From NCBI GenBank assembly GCA_937870855.1, contig CALMWT010000046.1, positions 1 to 37,232 on the forward strand: a stretch of 37,232 nt of DNA, written 5' to 3'. The stretch comes from an uncultured Taibaiella sp. Its GTDB lineage: Bacteria; Bacteroidota; Bacteroidia; Chitinophagales; Chitinophagaceae. Below the pieces are notes generated by a model. It did not search any database. It worked only from the letters and a program-made list of their open reading frames with translations, and was not told the origin of the DNA. Made by a program: the position numbers and the translations under genes. Shown piece by piece: positions 15,899 through 25,268 of this stretch. Position 1 is the first letter of the stretch. Each line of letters opens with the position of its first letter.

Positions 15899-15934
15899 TT
15901 AAATGCCGTTCAATTTCTGAGCGGCATTTTGCTT
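15899..15934 (+). terminator. Intrinsic terminator
   Basis: The stem AAATGCCG (15901-15908) pairs with CGGCATTT (15922-15929), with a 13-base loop and following T bases, 22 bases after the stop of the choice-anchor-V-like gene. Confidence 0.65.
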
Positions 15935-15998
15935 GTTGGCACATGTTTGTCATTGAGTAGATGATTGTATTAATCAGACTAACATTAAGTCCCGCAGC

Positions 15999-16433
15999 AT
16001 GGAACAAACTACACTCTCCGGTTCTATATTTCCCAAAAGAATAATAACACATGCAAACGTGTGGGAACGATTTGCTGCGCTGCTGATTGACGGATTGATA
16101 GTGCTGATGATGAGTATAATTATCAGTTCACAAATACCATTTCCCTACAACTGGATATTTGCAGCCTGGCTATACGAAGCCACTCAAGTATCAGGAAATT
16201 ATCAGGCTACAATTGGGCAAAGAACAATGGGCATAAAAGTGAGTAATATTCGCGGAGGTCAGTTAGATTTCATTACGGCATCGCTCAGGCATTTTTGCAA
16301 ATACATCTCTTTGTTTACAGCCTTGTCAGGATATCTGATCATTATCCTCGACAAGCGCAAACAATGTCTTCACGATAAAATTGCACAAGCTGTGGTGGTA
16401 ACGGATGAGAGCTTCCACGCAACTACTCACTAA
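15999..16433 (+). CDS. RDD family membrane protein
   Basis: A 144-residue RDD-type integral membrane protein. The signature Arg and Asp residues are in [15 protein letters not shown] (first helix), and the typical GQRTMGIKV loop follows a [10 protein letters not shown] segment. The last helix ends in [18 protein letters not shown], also family-typical. Three or so membrane segments are visible. Some RDD proteins are proposed sodium/proton antiporters, but no specific function can be assigned here. The stop codon overlaps the stop of the convergent carboxylase gene by two bases. Confidence 0.88.
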   Translation: MEQTTLSGSIFPKRIITHANVWERFAALLIDGLIVLMMSIIISSQIPFPYNWIFAAWLYEATQVSGNYQATIGQRTMGIKVSNIRGGQLDFITASLRHFCKYISLFTALSGYLIIILDKRKQCLHDKIAQAVVVTDESFHATTH

Positions 16434-17968
16434 AGCGGAATATTTCCATGCTTCCGTTTGGGCAATTTCACCACTTTGCTTTCCAGCATCTTAAACGCTT
16501 TGATCAGTTTCATTCTTGTAGCATCTGGGATAATTACTTCGTCAATAAAGCCGCGTGATGCTGCGCCATAAGGATTAGCAAACTTCTCTGCATAATCTGC
16601 CTCTTTCTCTTTCAGCTTTGCTTCATGATCTTCCGCTTCAGAAATTTGTCGTTTAAAAATTATTTCTGCGGCACCCTTTGCACCCATCACCGCTATTTCG
16701 GCAGTGGGCCACGCATAATTAATGTCTGCGCCAATGTGTTTTGAATTCATTACATCATACGCACCGCCGTAAGCCTTGCGCGTTATCACTGTAACCTTCG
16801 GAACTGTAGCTTCGCTAAGCGCATACAGCAATTTTGCCCCATTGGTAATAATGCCGTTCCACTCCTGATCAGTACCCGGCAAAAACCCAGGCACATCTAC
16901 AAGCACCAATAATGGTATGTTGAAAGCATCGCAAAAACGTGTGAAGCGTGCCCCTTTTTTGCTTGAATTTATATCGAGCACACCGGCAAGACTTGCAGGC
17001 TGATTGGCAACAATACCGATACTCCTTCCTGCAATTCTTGCAAACCCAACAACTATATTTTCCGCATAGTCTTTATGCACTTCGAGGAAAGAATTTTCAT
17101 CTACTACTTCCTCTATTACTTCCTTTATATCATAAGGCTGATTGGGATTGGCAGGGATAATACTGTTTAGTTTACTTCGCATTTCATCTGCTGCTTCATA
17201 AGCATACACAGGTGCATCTTCTTCACAGTTTTGAGGCATGTAACTGAGCAATTGTTTGATACGCTCAATACATTCCACTTCGTTGGCAACCGCAAAATGC
17301 GTAACCCCACTTTTTGATGCATGAGTATGTGCGCCGCCCAGTTCTTCACTTGTTACGTTTTCATGTGTTACTGTTTTTACAACGTTTGGTCCGGTAACGA
17401 ACATGTAAGAGGTATTTTCTACCATCAAAATGAAATCGGTAATTGCCGGAGAGTAAACGGCACCGCCTGCGCAAGGACCCATTACGGCTGATATCTGAGG
17501 AATAACTCCCGATGATTTTACATTTCTGTAAAAAATGTCCGCATAACCACCCAGAGATACCACACCCTCTTGAATGCGTGCCCCGCCGCTGTCATTTAAA
17601 CCTACCACGGGAGCGCCGTTTTGAATTGCCAGGTCCATGATCTTACAAATCTTTTCTGCATGAGTTTCGGAAAGGCTGCCGCCAAATACGGTAAAATCCT
17701 GCGAGAACACATAGACTAGCCGTCCGTTAATGGTTCCGTAACCAGTCACTACTCCATCTCCGAGGTACACTTCTTTTTCCATCCCGAAATCGCGGGTGCG
17801 GTGCGTCACCATCATTCCTATTTCTTCAAAACTGCCCTCGTCCAGCAAAATTTGCAAACGCTCGCGTGCGGTAAGTTTTCCTTTTTTGTGTTGTGCTTCT
17901 ATTCGTTTTTCGCCACCACCTTTCAGTGCTTCGTCTTGTTTTTGCTTTAGCAGAGCTACTTTATCCAT
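16430..17968 (-). CDS. Acyl-CoA carboxylase, carboxyltransferase beta subunit (propionyl-CoA carboxylase type)
   Basis: The biotin-dependent carboxyltransferase moves CO2 from biotin to an acyl-CoA such as propionyl-CoA, giving methylmalonyl-CoA. The 512-residue protein has the crotonase-type double domain: [57 protein letters not shown] in the N half, and [42 protein letters not shown] and [16 protein letters not shown] in the C half. No biotin carboxylase or biotin carrier gene is in the window. Oxaloacetate or methylmalonyl-CoA decarboxylase alpha subunits share this fold. I chose ATG 17968 ([11 protein letters not shown]), the family start, 20 codons inside the longest frame. Confidence 0.92.
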   Translation of the reverse strand: MDKVALLKQKQDEALKGGGEKRIEAQHKKGKLTARERLQILLDEGSFEEIGMMVTHRTRDFGMEKEVYLGDGVVTGYGTINGRLVYVFSQDFTVFGGSLSETHAEKICKIMDLAIQNGAPVVGLNDSGGARIQEGVVSLGGYADIFYRNVKSSGVIPQISAVMGPCAGGAVYSPAITDFILMVENTSYMFVTGPNVVKTVTHENVTSEELGGAHTHASKSGVTHFAVANEVECIERIKQLLSYMPQNCEEDAPVYAYEAADEMRSKLNSIIPANPNQPYDIKEVIEEVVDENSFLEVHKDYAENIVVGFARIAGRSIGIVANQPASLAGVLDINSSKKGARFTRFCDAFNIPLLVLVDVPGFLPGTDQEWNGIITNGAKLLYALSEATVPKVTVITRKAYGGAYDVMNSKHIGADINYAWPTAEIAVMGAKGAAEIIFKRQISEAEDHEAKLKEKEADYAEKFANPYGAASRGFIDEVIIPDATRMKLIKAFKMLESKVVKLPKRKHGNIPL

Positions 17969-18069
17969 AACAGATGTGAAAATCAGCGACAAACCTAATG
18001 CAAATAGCAGCGCACTCCAAACCCGCAAACAGTCTGTAAAATGAAACCTGCATTTTCAATTCGGGGAAT

Positions 18070-18077
18070 TATATTTG
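18070..18077 (+). promoter_or_regulatory. -7 promoter box of the tRNA-Lys gene
   Basis: TATATTTG fits the Bacteroidota TAnnTTTG consensus and ends 10 bases before the tRNA. The -33 region is not a clear TTTG. Confidence 0.55.
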
Positions 18078-18087
18078 CACCTCATTA

Positions 18088-18160
<73 letters not shown>

Positions 18161-18172
18161 CAAGACAGACAA

Positions 18173-18205
18173 GGGTTTCAAGCGAAAGTTTGAAGCCTTT
18201 TTTCT
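18173..18205 (+). terminator. Terminator of the tRNA-Lys transcript
   Basis: GGTTTCAA pairs with TTGAAGCC (one G-T pair) around a loop of about eight bases and is followed by a run of T, starting 13 bases after the tRNA. Confidence 0.7.
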
Positions 18206-18400
18206 ATGCTGCTAATGGCTTAAGTGAGCCTGCTAAAGGCATAAGTGGTTCTGCTAAAGGCATAAAATCATCTGCTAAAGACGCAGGTAGCCTGCTAAGG
18301 TGCAATAACGACTTGCTAAAGGGATAGGTAGGGCTGCTAATGGGAGGAAATGATGTGCTAAAGCCCCGGGTAGTGCTGCTAAAGGGTGAAGTGGGTTTGC
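18205..18400 (+). repeat. Nine-unit 21-bp degenerate tandem repeat with TGCTAA core
   Basis: The hexamer TGCTAA (once TGCTAA followed by G instead of A) starts at 18210, 18231, 18252, 18273, 18293, 18314, 18335, 18356 and 18377: eight steps of 21 bases apart from a single step of 20. A rough unit is CTGCTAAAGGCATAAGTGG, with the core conserved and the rest drifting. All reading frames soon meet stops, so it is not coding over its length. It lies between the tRNA-Lys terminator and the end of the flavoprotein gene. The rest of the spacer to 18472 shows nothing recognisable. Confidence 0.85.
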
Positions 18401-18472
18401 ACCTGCAAATTCAATATTTTATTCAATAAAAATACTGCTTTGAAACCAATCAGGATTTCGTTGATATAAAAC

Positions 18473-19405
18473 TTATTCGCGCACTTCCATTGCTTCCGCA
18501 TTTTCTTCCTGCAAAAGATCGTTGTGAATAGAAACGGCGGCTTTTACGCCTTCGGCTGAGGCAACAACTACAAAGTGCATATCTATAGACGCATCGCCGG
18601 CTACATAGACGCCGGGCACGTTGGTTTGCTGATTGCGATTGGTAATTGCTGCGCCTTTTTTAGTGCAACGGCACCCGAGCTGATCGTGCAATTGATGGTT
18701 TACGATGATGCCATGATGGGTGAACATGGAGGTGCATGGTACGTGTGTGCCATCTACGAGTTCCACTGCCAGCAGTTTATTGTTTTGATGCACGAGGCGT
18801 GTTACTTTTTTGGTTATTACTTCAATATTTCTTTTTGCGAGCTGGGTGCGTTGTGCGGATTTGAGGTAGTGGCTTCCATCTGTAAACAGGGTTATTTCCT
18901 TACTAAGATGCCGCAATGCTATTGCCATGCCGTAGCCGTTGTGCTTTTGCGCATAGAGACCTATAGCCCGCTCTTTGCACTCATATCCATCGCAAAAAGG
19001 ACAGTGAAAAACAGCGCAGCCCCACAACTCTTCCATGCCGGGAACATTGGGGATATGGTCGGTGACACCGGTGGTAAGAAGAATTTTTTTAGCTGAATAT
19101 TTGTTTCCTTCCCTATCGGTAATGGAAAATGTGGCGGGCAGTTTTACTACTTTTTCAGCGCGCGATTTTATAAAACTTACGGGGTAATTACTCAGTTGGT
19201 TGTAGGCGATATTTAAAAAGTCGGGGGGAAGAATACCATCGCGGGTTATGAAATTGTGGAGCCCGTGAGAGCGTAGGTTTCGTTGGTTTCCTTCATCTAT
19301 TATCAGTACGTTTCGACGGCTTCTGGCCAGTACCATTGCCGCGCTTGCGCCCGCAGGGCCTGCACCAATAATTATCACATCCCAAAGCTTTTCTTTTGCA
19401 GGCAT
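18473..19405 (-). CDS. Thioredoxin-reductase-like NAD(P)/FAD-dependent oxidoreductase
   Basis: A 310-residue flavoprotein of the thioredoxin reductase family. FAD-binding GAGPAGASAA is at residues 14-23, the redox pair Cys135/Cys138 lies in FHCPFCDGYE, and the C-terminal FAD motif is NVPGVYVAGDAS. The segment after the CxxC, where a GxGxxA NADPH motif is expected, reads GLYAQKHNGYGMAIAL and is degenerate, so the electron donor may differ from that of true TrxB. Similar proteins act as ferredoxin- or bacillithiol-type disulfide reductases. No thioredoxin gene is adjacent. The 3' end faces the 21-bp repeat array. Confidence 0.88.
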   Translation of the reverse strand: MPAKEKLWDVIIIGAGPAGASAAMVLARSRRNVLIIDEGNQRNLRSHGLHNFITRDGILPPDFLNIAYNQLSNYPVSFIKSRAEKVVKLPATFSITDREGNKYSAKKILLTTGVTDHIPNVPGMEELWGCAVFHCPFCDGYECKERAIGLYAQKHNGYGMAIALRHLSKEITLFTDGSHYLKSAQRTQLAKRNIEVITKKVTRLVHQNNKLLAVELVDGTHVPCTSMFTHHGIIVNHQLHDQLGCRCTKKGAAITNRNQQTNVPGVYVAGDASIDMHFVVVASAEGVKAAVSIHNDLLQEENAEAMEVRE

Positions 19406-19487
19406 TTATTACGGTTGTGTGCTCAGGTGCTATAAAGACCATACCTTGTGCGCGCCTTGTACAAACGAATGTGAGGGGTTTATACTG

Positions 19488-19649
19488 CTATCCTTTTGAA
19501 ATAGAAGGCTGGCGTGACCTTATTGATTGTGCGGGGGTTTTCTTCGATTTTTTTCTTTTCTGTTTTTCGAAAAGCACAGCGATGGTTGTAAAAGCCATGT
19601 AAGTATTTACAAGAAAAGCGGTAAGGATGTTAGAGAGCCAGGTTTTCAT
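19488..19649 (-). CDS. Possible small membrane protein, 53 residues
   Basis: The frame begins MKTWLSNILTAFLVNTYMAF, continues as TTIAVLF to give a single membrane helix (about residues 6-27), and ends in a very basic cytosolic-type tail (KQKRKKSKK). It lies upstream of, and in the same direction as, the flavoprotein gene. No family is recognised and no ribosome site or promoter is convincing; it could be chance. Confidence 0.35.
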   Translation of the reverse strand: MKTWLSNILTAFLVNTYMAFTTIAVLFEKQKRKKSKKTPAQSIRSRQPSISKG

Positions 19650-19894
19650 TAGGATGTTTTTTTTAAGAGTTTGCAGTGAGTAGGATGCAGGAAAGAATGC
19701 TGAGGTAAATCATGATCTTCAACACTGGAGTAGCTTGCAACATTTCTCTTGTTTTTAATTTTTTTGATAGAACAAAGATGGAATGAAGGGGCAGCCGTGA
19801 GAAATTATAGAACGGACTTAACCTGTGTTTTGCAAGCGGTTAACCAGCAGTTCAGAAGTCTTTAACCGACCATTAGCAGTAGGGCATTATTTGA

Positions 19895-19945
19895 AGACCC
19901 ATGTCATGTTGCTGTCATGCAATAGTCAAATACTTGTCATAGCTT
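19895..19945 (+). promoter_or_regulatory. Four 11-bp-phased TGTCAT repeats, possible operator
   Basis: TGTCAT occurs at 19902, 19913 and 19935, and a variant AGTCAA at 19924, giving four direct repeats with an exact 11-bp step. They lie 77-115 bases upstream of the ATG of the following secreted-protein gene. Four sites on one face of the helix suggest binding of an oligomeric activator. The remainder of the 19650-20016 spacer shows nothing else I can name. Confidence 0.45.
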
Positions 19946-20016
19946 CAGCTTGTTAGAAAAACATCTTAGATTTATAGTTGTGTTGAAGGATTGATTTTTC
20001 ACTAAAACTGTTTGCG

Positions 20017-21354
20017 ATGAAAAAATTTTATTCATTCTTGTTTGCCTTAGCGGCAGCATCGCCATTTGCAGTAGCGAAGACTACTACGGCGGGCATTCCA
20101 AACATCTTTCCGCACATGGGATCGGGGTCGGGGAATTCGGCGGCGGCCAATTATTCGCGCATTCTCGGTTACACCTATTTAAAACACAATGGAACAAGCT
20201 TTATTCCTGTAGATTCTACCACTTATAGTTATTCGTTTGGCAGAGGAGGCTTGCTAAGCAAAGAAGAGATGGACGACAACTTTGTAAACTTCGACCATAG
20301 TTATACCTACGAGTACCTTCCCGCAACGAATACTTACCAAAATCTTGAGCATCGTTTTCAAGCCTTCAACGGAGCAGGTAAGGCAAGTAAATACACACGC
20401 CAGGTGTGGAGCACAGCATTGAATAGTTGGGAAGATAAATGGCGGTATGTGTATAATTACAACAACGACTTAACGCTTCTTCAAAAGACGAGCTTCGATC
20501 TCTATATTGCCGGCACTGGTTGGGCACCCCATGTTCTCTACAACAATTTTTACGACAATGTGGGCAATGTTTTGAAAATGCGATCTACCGCTTATGTAAT
20601 GACATTTACCTACGACGGCAACAATAACATGCTAACGAGAATAGACAGTCAGGCAAATATTAGTCCGTTTTACTGGTATGGAAAAGAGAAGTTTATTTTT
20701 ACCTACGATGCAAACAACAGGGTGATTTCTTACATCGTTCAGCAAGGTGTTAGCGGCAATTGGGTAGATAAAGAAAAGTTTGAGCATGTATATACCGGCA
20801 ATAACATTACGCAAAAAATAGAGTACCAATGGAGTAACAATACCTGGGAATTAAAGGGAAGAAATGTGTCCTTATTTGACGCAAACAATAATGTACTTTC
20901 CGATGAGGTGCAGTATTGGGATGTTGCCAGCAACTCCTACAAAAGTGTGTCAAAAAGAAAGTGGACTTACAACAATTTCAACCAGCCGCTAACCTATCAT
21001 TCCGAAACTTTTGAAACGTCAACCAACTCATGGAGCAGCACTGTGGATGATTTCTTTTATCGCTACTACTATCAGTCTTATATTCCTGCATCTGTAAATG
21101 ATTTGTCTTCAGATTTCGATCTAAAACTATTTCCACAACCGGCACGGAATGAGTTGCAACTGGAATTGCTTCGCAACTACGCTCCTTTTTCTTTGTCCGT
21201 TTATGATGTGCAGGGAAGATTATTGAAACAAGAAGCTAATGTGCGTCTGCAAACTCACAAATTAAACGTCTCGAATTTTCAGGCAGGCACTTATTTTCTA
21301 AAAATCAACTTAGAAGATCGCCAGTTGTCAAAACAATTTATAGTTGTAAAATAG
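20017..21354 (+). CDS. Secreted YD-repeat-like protein with T9SS sorting domain
   Basis: A 445-residue exported protein with signal MKKFYSFLFALAAASPFAVA. The body contains repeated strand-turn units of about 35-45 residues, each with a YD/YN-x-NN turn: YNYNNDLTLLQ, TYDGNNNMLTRI, TYDANNRVISYI, LFDANNNVLSDE, TYNNFNQPLTYH. This resembles YD/RHS-type beta sheets. The C-terminus is a type A T9SS sorting domain (KLFPQPARNELQLELL through GTYFLKINLEDRQLSKQFIVVK). A cell-surface or released protein is expected; its ligand is unknown. A strong hairpin terminator follows, and four phased repeats lie upstream. Confidence 0.82.
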   Translation: MKKFYSFLFALAAASPFAVAKTTTAGIPNIFPHMGSGSGNSAAANYSRILGYTYLKHNGTSFIPVDSTTYSYSFGRGGLLSKEEMDDNFVNFDHSYTYEYLPATNTYQNLEHRFQAFNGAGKASKYTRQVWSTALNSWEDKWRYVYNYNNDLTLLQKTSFDLYIAGTGWAPHVLYNNFYDNVGNVLKMRSTAYVMTFTYDGNNNMLTRIDSQANISPFYWYGKEKFIFTYDANNRVISYIVQQGVSGNWVDKEKFEHVYTGNNITQKIEYQWSNNTWELKGRNVSLFDANNNVLSDEVQYWDVASNSYKSVSKRKWTYNNFNQPLTYHSETFETSTNSWSSTVDDFFYRYYYQSYIPASVNDLSSDFDLKLFPQPARNELQLELLRNYAPFSLSVYDVQGRLLKQEANVRLQTHKLNVSNFQAGTYFLKINLEDRQLSKQFIVVK

Positions 21355-21375
21355 GGTGTGTTTATTTTTAAGTGA

Positions 21376-21406
21376 AGCGCCGGTTTATTGCCGGCGTTTT
21401 ATTTTT
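21376..21406. terminator. Terminator between convergent genes
   Basis: The perfect stem CGCCGG (21378-21383) and CCGGCG (21391-21396) with a seven-base loop is followed by TTTTATTTTT. A T-rich stretch on the other strand is also present, so it may serve both convergent genes. Confidence 0.75.
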
Positions 21407-22313
21407 CATCTTTTTTACCCCCGAAACCAATGTTGATAAATGGAGGCGGATTTTCCATGTAGTCTTTTGTGGAACGATGAAGCGTATCAAGCGATTTGGA
21501 GGCATTATGATACATCTGTGTATCGCTTAGCAGTTTATTTTGCCGGGCTTTGGTTAGCGATGACGAGAGCTTGATAATGGAGGTATTCAAATCTTTAAGC
21601 TCCTGTCCAATATTTTTTCGCGCAGCATTTCCCGAAGACTTTTCAGCGTCAGAAATCTTTTTGTTGAGTGAAGCATTTTTGCGGGCGGGGTTAGCAGTAA
21701 TACTGTCTAAAGAATTAACCAGATTTTCCGACTGTTGTATTTTCTGATTTGCTTTACCAATTGTAACTGCGGCCTTTCCCAGTTTTACATTTACAGTAGC
21801 AAAACTTTTTCTTGTTTCATCACCCCACCCTCTTTTTATGAATTGGTTGAAACTGTTTAGCGCGCTATCGGAACTATGTAAGAGTACCTTACTGCTGTGA
21901 ATAATTGGGGTGATTTTGGAATCAAAGTTTTCAGCCATGGTGCTGTCGAAATCTGTGAGTAAAACAGAACCTGTGTTTAGTGCATTGCCATTGCCAAGTT
22001 CAAGTCTTACAGATTTGCTGCCCGCTATATCGCCCGTTGTAATTATAGCTTTGGTACCTTGGGGAATTTTCAGATCTTCATTAAGCGAAAAAGCTACAAG
22101 AACCTTATCTTTTAAGTTTAAATCAATCTCTTCCACACGCCCCACTTTTACACCTTTCACATACACAGGAGACGATTCCTGCAATCCTCTTACATCGCTG
22201 TAGTATCCATAAAAAATGCGGTCGTCTGAAAAAACATCGGTATGGTTTGCCACATAATACCACACACCGAATAGTGTGATGGAAATAAGCAGCCAGATTT
22301 TTTTCTTATTCAT
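21399..22313 (-). CDS. MlaD/MCE-family lipid-transport substrate-binding protein
   Basis: A 304-residue MCE protein with an N-terminal membrane anchor (about residues 5-22) and one MCE domain (about 35-112) containing YYSDVRGLQESSPVYVKGVKVGRV and GDIAGSKSVRLELG. The C-terminal part is helical and rich in Lys, Ser and Asn, expected to form the periplasmic barrel or stalk. MCE proteins carry phospholipids between membranes with an ABC transporter. No MlaE or MlaF gene is adjacent here, so the partner genes must lie elsewhere. It ends convergent to the YD-repeat-like gene. Confidence 0.87.
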   Translation of the reverse strand: MNKKKIWLLISITLFGVWYYVANHTDVFSDDRIFYGYYSDVRGLQESSPVYVKGVKVGRVEEIDLNLKDKVLVAFSLNEDLKIPQGTKAIITTGDIAGSKSVRLELGNGNALNTGSVLLTDFDSTMAENFDSKITPIIHSSKVLLHSSDSALNSFNQFIKRGWGDETRKSFATVNVKLGKAAVTIGKANQKIQQSENLVNSLDSITANPARKNASLNKKISDAEKSSGNAARKNIGQELKDLNTSIIKLSSSLTKARQNKLLSDTQMYHNASKSLDTLHRSTKDYMENPPPFINIGFGGKKDEK

Positions 22314-22442
22314 TGTGGGGAGAAGCGATAAAAGTAGGTATAAATAACTATGCCCTGTTTACAGACTCTGTTTGCTTTTGGTGAAATGAATGTGGGTGGC
22401 ATAATATTTTTTAGATAGCATGTAGAACAAAAACTTTGAACT

Positions 22443-22598
22443 ATGAGATCATTATTGTATTTGATTGCGGTAATACTAATTGTAGGTTGGCTATTAGGCG
22501 CATTCGTATGGAACGCTGGCGGTTTGATTCACATTTTACTTGTGATCGCTGTTATTTCTCTTCTTCTCGGATTTATCCGCAGAGGTAGTGTTGACTAG
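22443..22598 (+). CDS. lmo0937-family small membrane protein
   Basis: A 51-residue protein starting MRSLLYLIAVILIVGWLLGA and continuing through FVWNAGGLIHILLVIAVISLLLGF. This is the two-helix pattern of lmo0937-type membrane proteins with the conserved GGLIHILLVIAV. The function of the family is unknown; in several bacteria members are stress-induced. It stands alone with its own terminator directly downstream. Confidence 0.85.
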   Translation: MRSLLYLIAVILIVGWLLGAFVWNAGGLIHILLVIAVISLLLGFIRRGSVD

Positions 22599-22626
22599 CA
22601 GAAAAAAAAACTTCTTAAAAATTAAA

Positions 22627-22658
22627 GAGAGCGAGGTATCCCCTTGCTCTTTTTTTGT
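22627..22658 (+). terminator. Intrinsic terminator of the small membrane protein gene
   Basis: AGAGCGAGG (22628-22636) pairs with CCTTGCTCT (22642-22650), with one G-T pair, followed by seven T. Confidence 0.8.
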
Positions 22659-22966
22659 GTTGAATTTTTCTTCCGAACCACAGATCAGCATTTGCATTTC
22701 TGGAAACTATCGTTACCTTCATAAGGTCTTTTTACACATAGCACGGCATAAGAGCATTTAGCAGGTAACCTATTTTTCACTTCACACAAAAATTACCAGT
22801 TATGCAAAACAGCTATTTTTTCCCAAGTTCAAACTCATCTGAACTCCAAAGAATAAGATTGAAATCACATTGCCTTTTCTTTCTTCCGGGCTTTACATAT
22901 TACACATCGAAGAGAAAGGCAGGCTGCTGCATGTACAAAAAATTAGTGTAAAATAACTTACTCATC
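22659..22966. other. Intergenic stretch without recognised content
   Basis: No frame of convincing length and no RNA gene is seen. It is AT-rich and ends at the 22967 hairpin. A weak long-range pairing (TGCCTTTTCT near 22870 with AGAGAAAGGCA near 22911) is not persuasive. Confidence 0.5.
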
Positions 22967-22994
22967 AACGGCTATGCCTTGTGGCATAGCCGTT
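22967..22994 (+). promoter_or_regulatory. Perfect 12-bp hairpin in the leader of the next gene
   Basis: AACGGCTATGCC and GGCATAGCCGTT form a perfect 12-bp stem with loop TTGT, ending 15 bases before the ATG at 23010. It lacks a T-run. It could be a leader element blocking or exposing the ribosome site, or a protein-binding palindrome. Confidence 0.5.
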
Positions 22995-23009
22995 CATCAT
23001 TATTTAGAA

Positions 23010-25194
23010 ATGAAAACGATCATCAACATAATTATCGTACTTGTTTTATTTAGCCCCTACTTACATGCCCAAGCTTTGGTAGGAGGCTCTATTGGCACAT
23101 ATACTGGTTATCAGAAGTTATCCAATAAGAGGTTGTATCTTAAGGCACATGATCGGCAACCCTGTTGGGGAACTGTTTCACCTTTATACGGGTTCATAAG
23201 ACCGGATTCCTCCATGCTATCTGATGTAGTAGGAACCAGCCCTAGGTGCATGCTTGGAATGCATAACCTAGACAGCAGTAGCTTTACCTTTAACGGCCAA
23301 ATGATGTTCGGAATACCCAAACCGGGAGTCATTAATCACACTTATTTCCGCCTCAATTTGCTCAAATCTACTCATTGTAACCGGTGCCGCACCGCTGCGA
23401 TTGCTCACATAGGTTCTATTATTCGTTATCATAATGAGTATGTGTTAGCTACGGCTGTACTTATTGGGCCGCATCCGGCCCCGCTTGCCCCAGGTATTTT
23501 TATAGATACTTCCTGGAATCATTTTACGTTTTTTCCGAGCATCGAAGGCCCTTTAGGAGATTCTACGGGTCTTATCCTAAAGAATATCTTTGCCTCTGTT
23601 CACTATCGGCCTTACCATGCCACCACTGTCAACCGGTGGAAGGCATACACCAATATCAATTCGCCAGAACCTACCAATAAGAATGTGATCTTCGCAGCAA
23701 AAAACAAGCCGCTTACCTATAACTTCGGCATAGTGGATAAGGACAAAGACAGCATCAACGTAAAACCGCTTTGGATAACCTACTCCCACGAACTCAGCCC
23801 TTTCCATCCTAATTTTCTTTGCCAGGGCAATTACAGCCAGCAGTTTATCAAGCAGGCGTTTACCGATAGTAGTTATGCTTTGCCTTATCAGACCGGTTAT
23901 TCACCGGCGCAGCCCTTTGGCAGCAATGCCAATTACACCCTCAATAATAAAACAGGTGAGATCAGCTTTATACCCCCAGGATACAGGTATATACCTGCTT
24001 GCTTATACCATAGAAGAATATAGAGACGGGCAGTTACTTGGCAGCATTATGAACACGCGCTGGGCTTATGTAATAGACAGCGCAGCCACACTACCTGTAG
24101 TCAGTAATTTTTATGGGCTTACGCCAGGTATCGTAAACCAGGTGGCTACCCAAACAATAACGATATGTCCGGGTCAGCAGTTTAGTTATCGGGTTAAAGC
24201 AACTTCCCCATTATCTACTGCAAAGATTGTATTAAGTACAAATGCAAATCTTTCTGCCCCAGGTATTACCACCTCCATCAGTGGTCAGGGCACAGACAGC
24301 ACAACCATCATTTACACATGGACACCACAATCCCAAGATGCGGGTACGCACTACATTTACACCGACGCGGTGGACACCGCATGTGGCCCCAATCATTTGC
24401 CCGTGCATCAAAGTAAGGGAGTAACCATAAAAGTGATTAGCCACCTTAATATTGCCTCCTCTGCTCCTGCAAGCTGTGCGGGCGCTCCCGTTACCCTCTC
24501 TGCTACCGGCGGATGGAACTATACCTGGTCGGTGGCGAGCGGCGATCCTTACCTACCATGCACTAAATGCAGCGAAGTAGAAGTGCATCCGAATGTTACC
24601 ACCCGTTATATAGTTACCGGTGTGTCCGAAAACTGCGGCACAAAGAAGGATACTTTTACCCTTCGCCATATTCCCAACTACAGTGTAAATGCAGGAAAAG
24701 ATACCAGCTTTGCCGGAGCCATACCTGCGAACTATAACTTGTTTGCATCAGTAACACCTCCTGCTTCCTACTACAAGTTCGCATGGACACCTGCCAATAA
24801 AGTGAACAATGCCACATGGCAAAACCCAATACCTACCAATACGGTCAATCACAATGTATATATCGTTACCGTCACCGACTCATTCAACTGTTTTACCAGA
24901 AAAGACACCATATTGGTAAGAGCAAATGCTGCAAGTGTGCAGGATGTAAATACGTTGCCGGAAGTAACCCTTTATCCAAATCCTACTACAGGCAGTTTTA
25001 CCTTTGAAACAACAAAACCAGGCTGGTTAAGCATTGTTAGCATAGAAGGAAAGCAAATAGCCAATTTTGAAATAAAGGAAGGAAGTAATGAATTGCAAAT
25101 GCCCGAAGGTGTAAGCAGCGGCATCTATATTGCCAGCTTCAGAGCAAACCATGGTGAAGATATAGTGCGGGTGAGATTGATATACCAGAAATAG
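23010..25194 (+). pseudogene. T9SS-exported adhesin-like protein, frameshifted at a C5 run
   Basis: The gene starts with signal MKTIINIIIVLVLFSPYLHAQ and ends with a T9SS sorting domain (VTLYPNPTTGSFTFET through SGIYIASFRANHGEDIVRV). At 23973-23977 five C residues shift the frame. With four C the sequence reads SFIPQDTGIYLLAYTIEEYR, the usual motif of this Bacteroidota family; as written translation ends at 24023. After the shift come Ig-like modules with CPGQQFSYRV, a Cys-rich CTKCSEVEVHPNVTTRYIV segment and PANY-type repeats. Full length would be about 727 residues. Either a sequence error, a phase-variable run or a true pseudogene is possible. The first ATG in frame lies 12 codons upstream within the hairpin, so I preferred 23010. 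Confidence 0.78.
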
Positions 25195-25221
25195 AAAAAA
25201 TAAGAAGTGTTTATAAAAAAT

Positions 25222-25258
25222 AACAGGCTCCCATTTCTGAGAGCCTGTCGTTTTTTTA
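25222..25258. terminator. Terminator between convergent secreted-protein genes
   Basis: ACAGGCTC (25223-25230) pairs with GAGCCTGT (25241-25248) around a ten-base loop, followed by seven T on the plus strand; AAAAAATAA precedes it, giving a T-run on the minus strand as well. Confidence 0.8.
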
Positions 25259-25268
25259 CTACAAGAGC

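Noticed and set aside
18205..18330. Coding heptapeptide repeat (AKGISGS type) in the 21-bp array
   Set aside because: A frame is open for some units, but stops occur within the array and no start or ribosome site is present.
18205..18400. CRISPR-like array
   Set aside because: Units are 20-21 bases in total with only a six-base core conserved; there are no separate repeats and spacers and no cas genes.
19396..19602. Plus-strand frame of 68 codons
   Set aside because: No family features, overlaps the flavoprotein start, and competes with a more plausible small membrane frame on the other strand.
22974..23009. ATG within the hairpin as the start of the adhesin-like gene
   Set aside because: It would place a hydrophilic stretch before the signal peptide; ATG 23010 gives a normal exported N-terminus.
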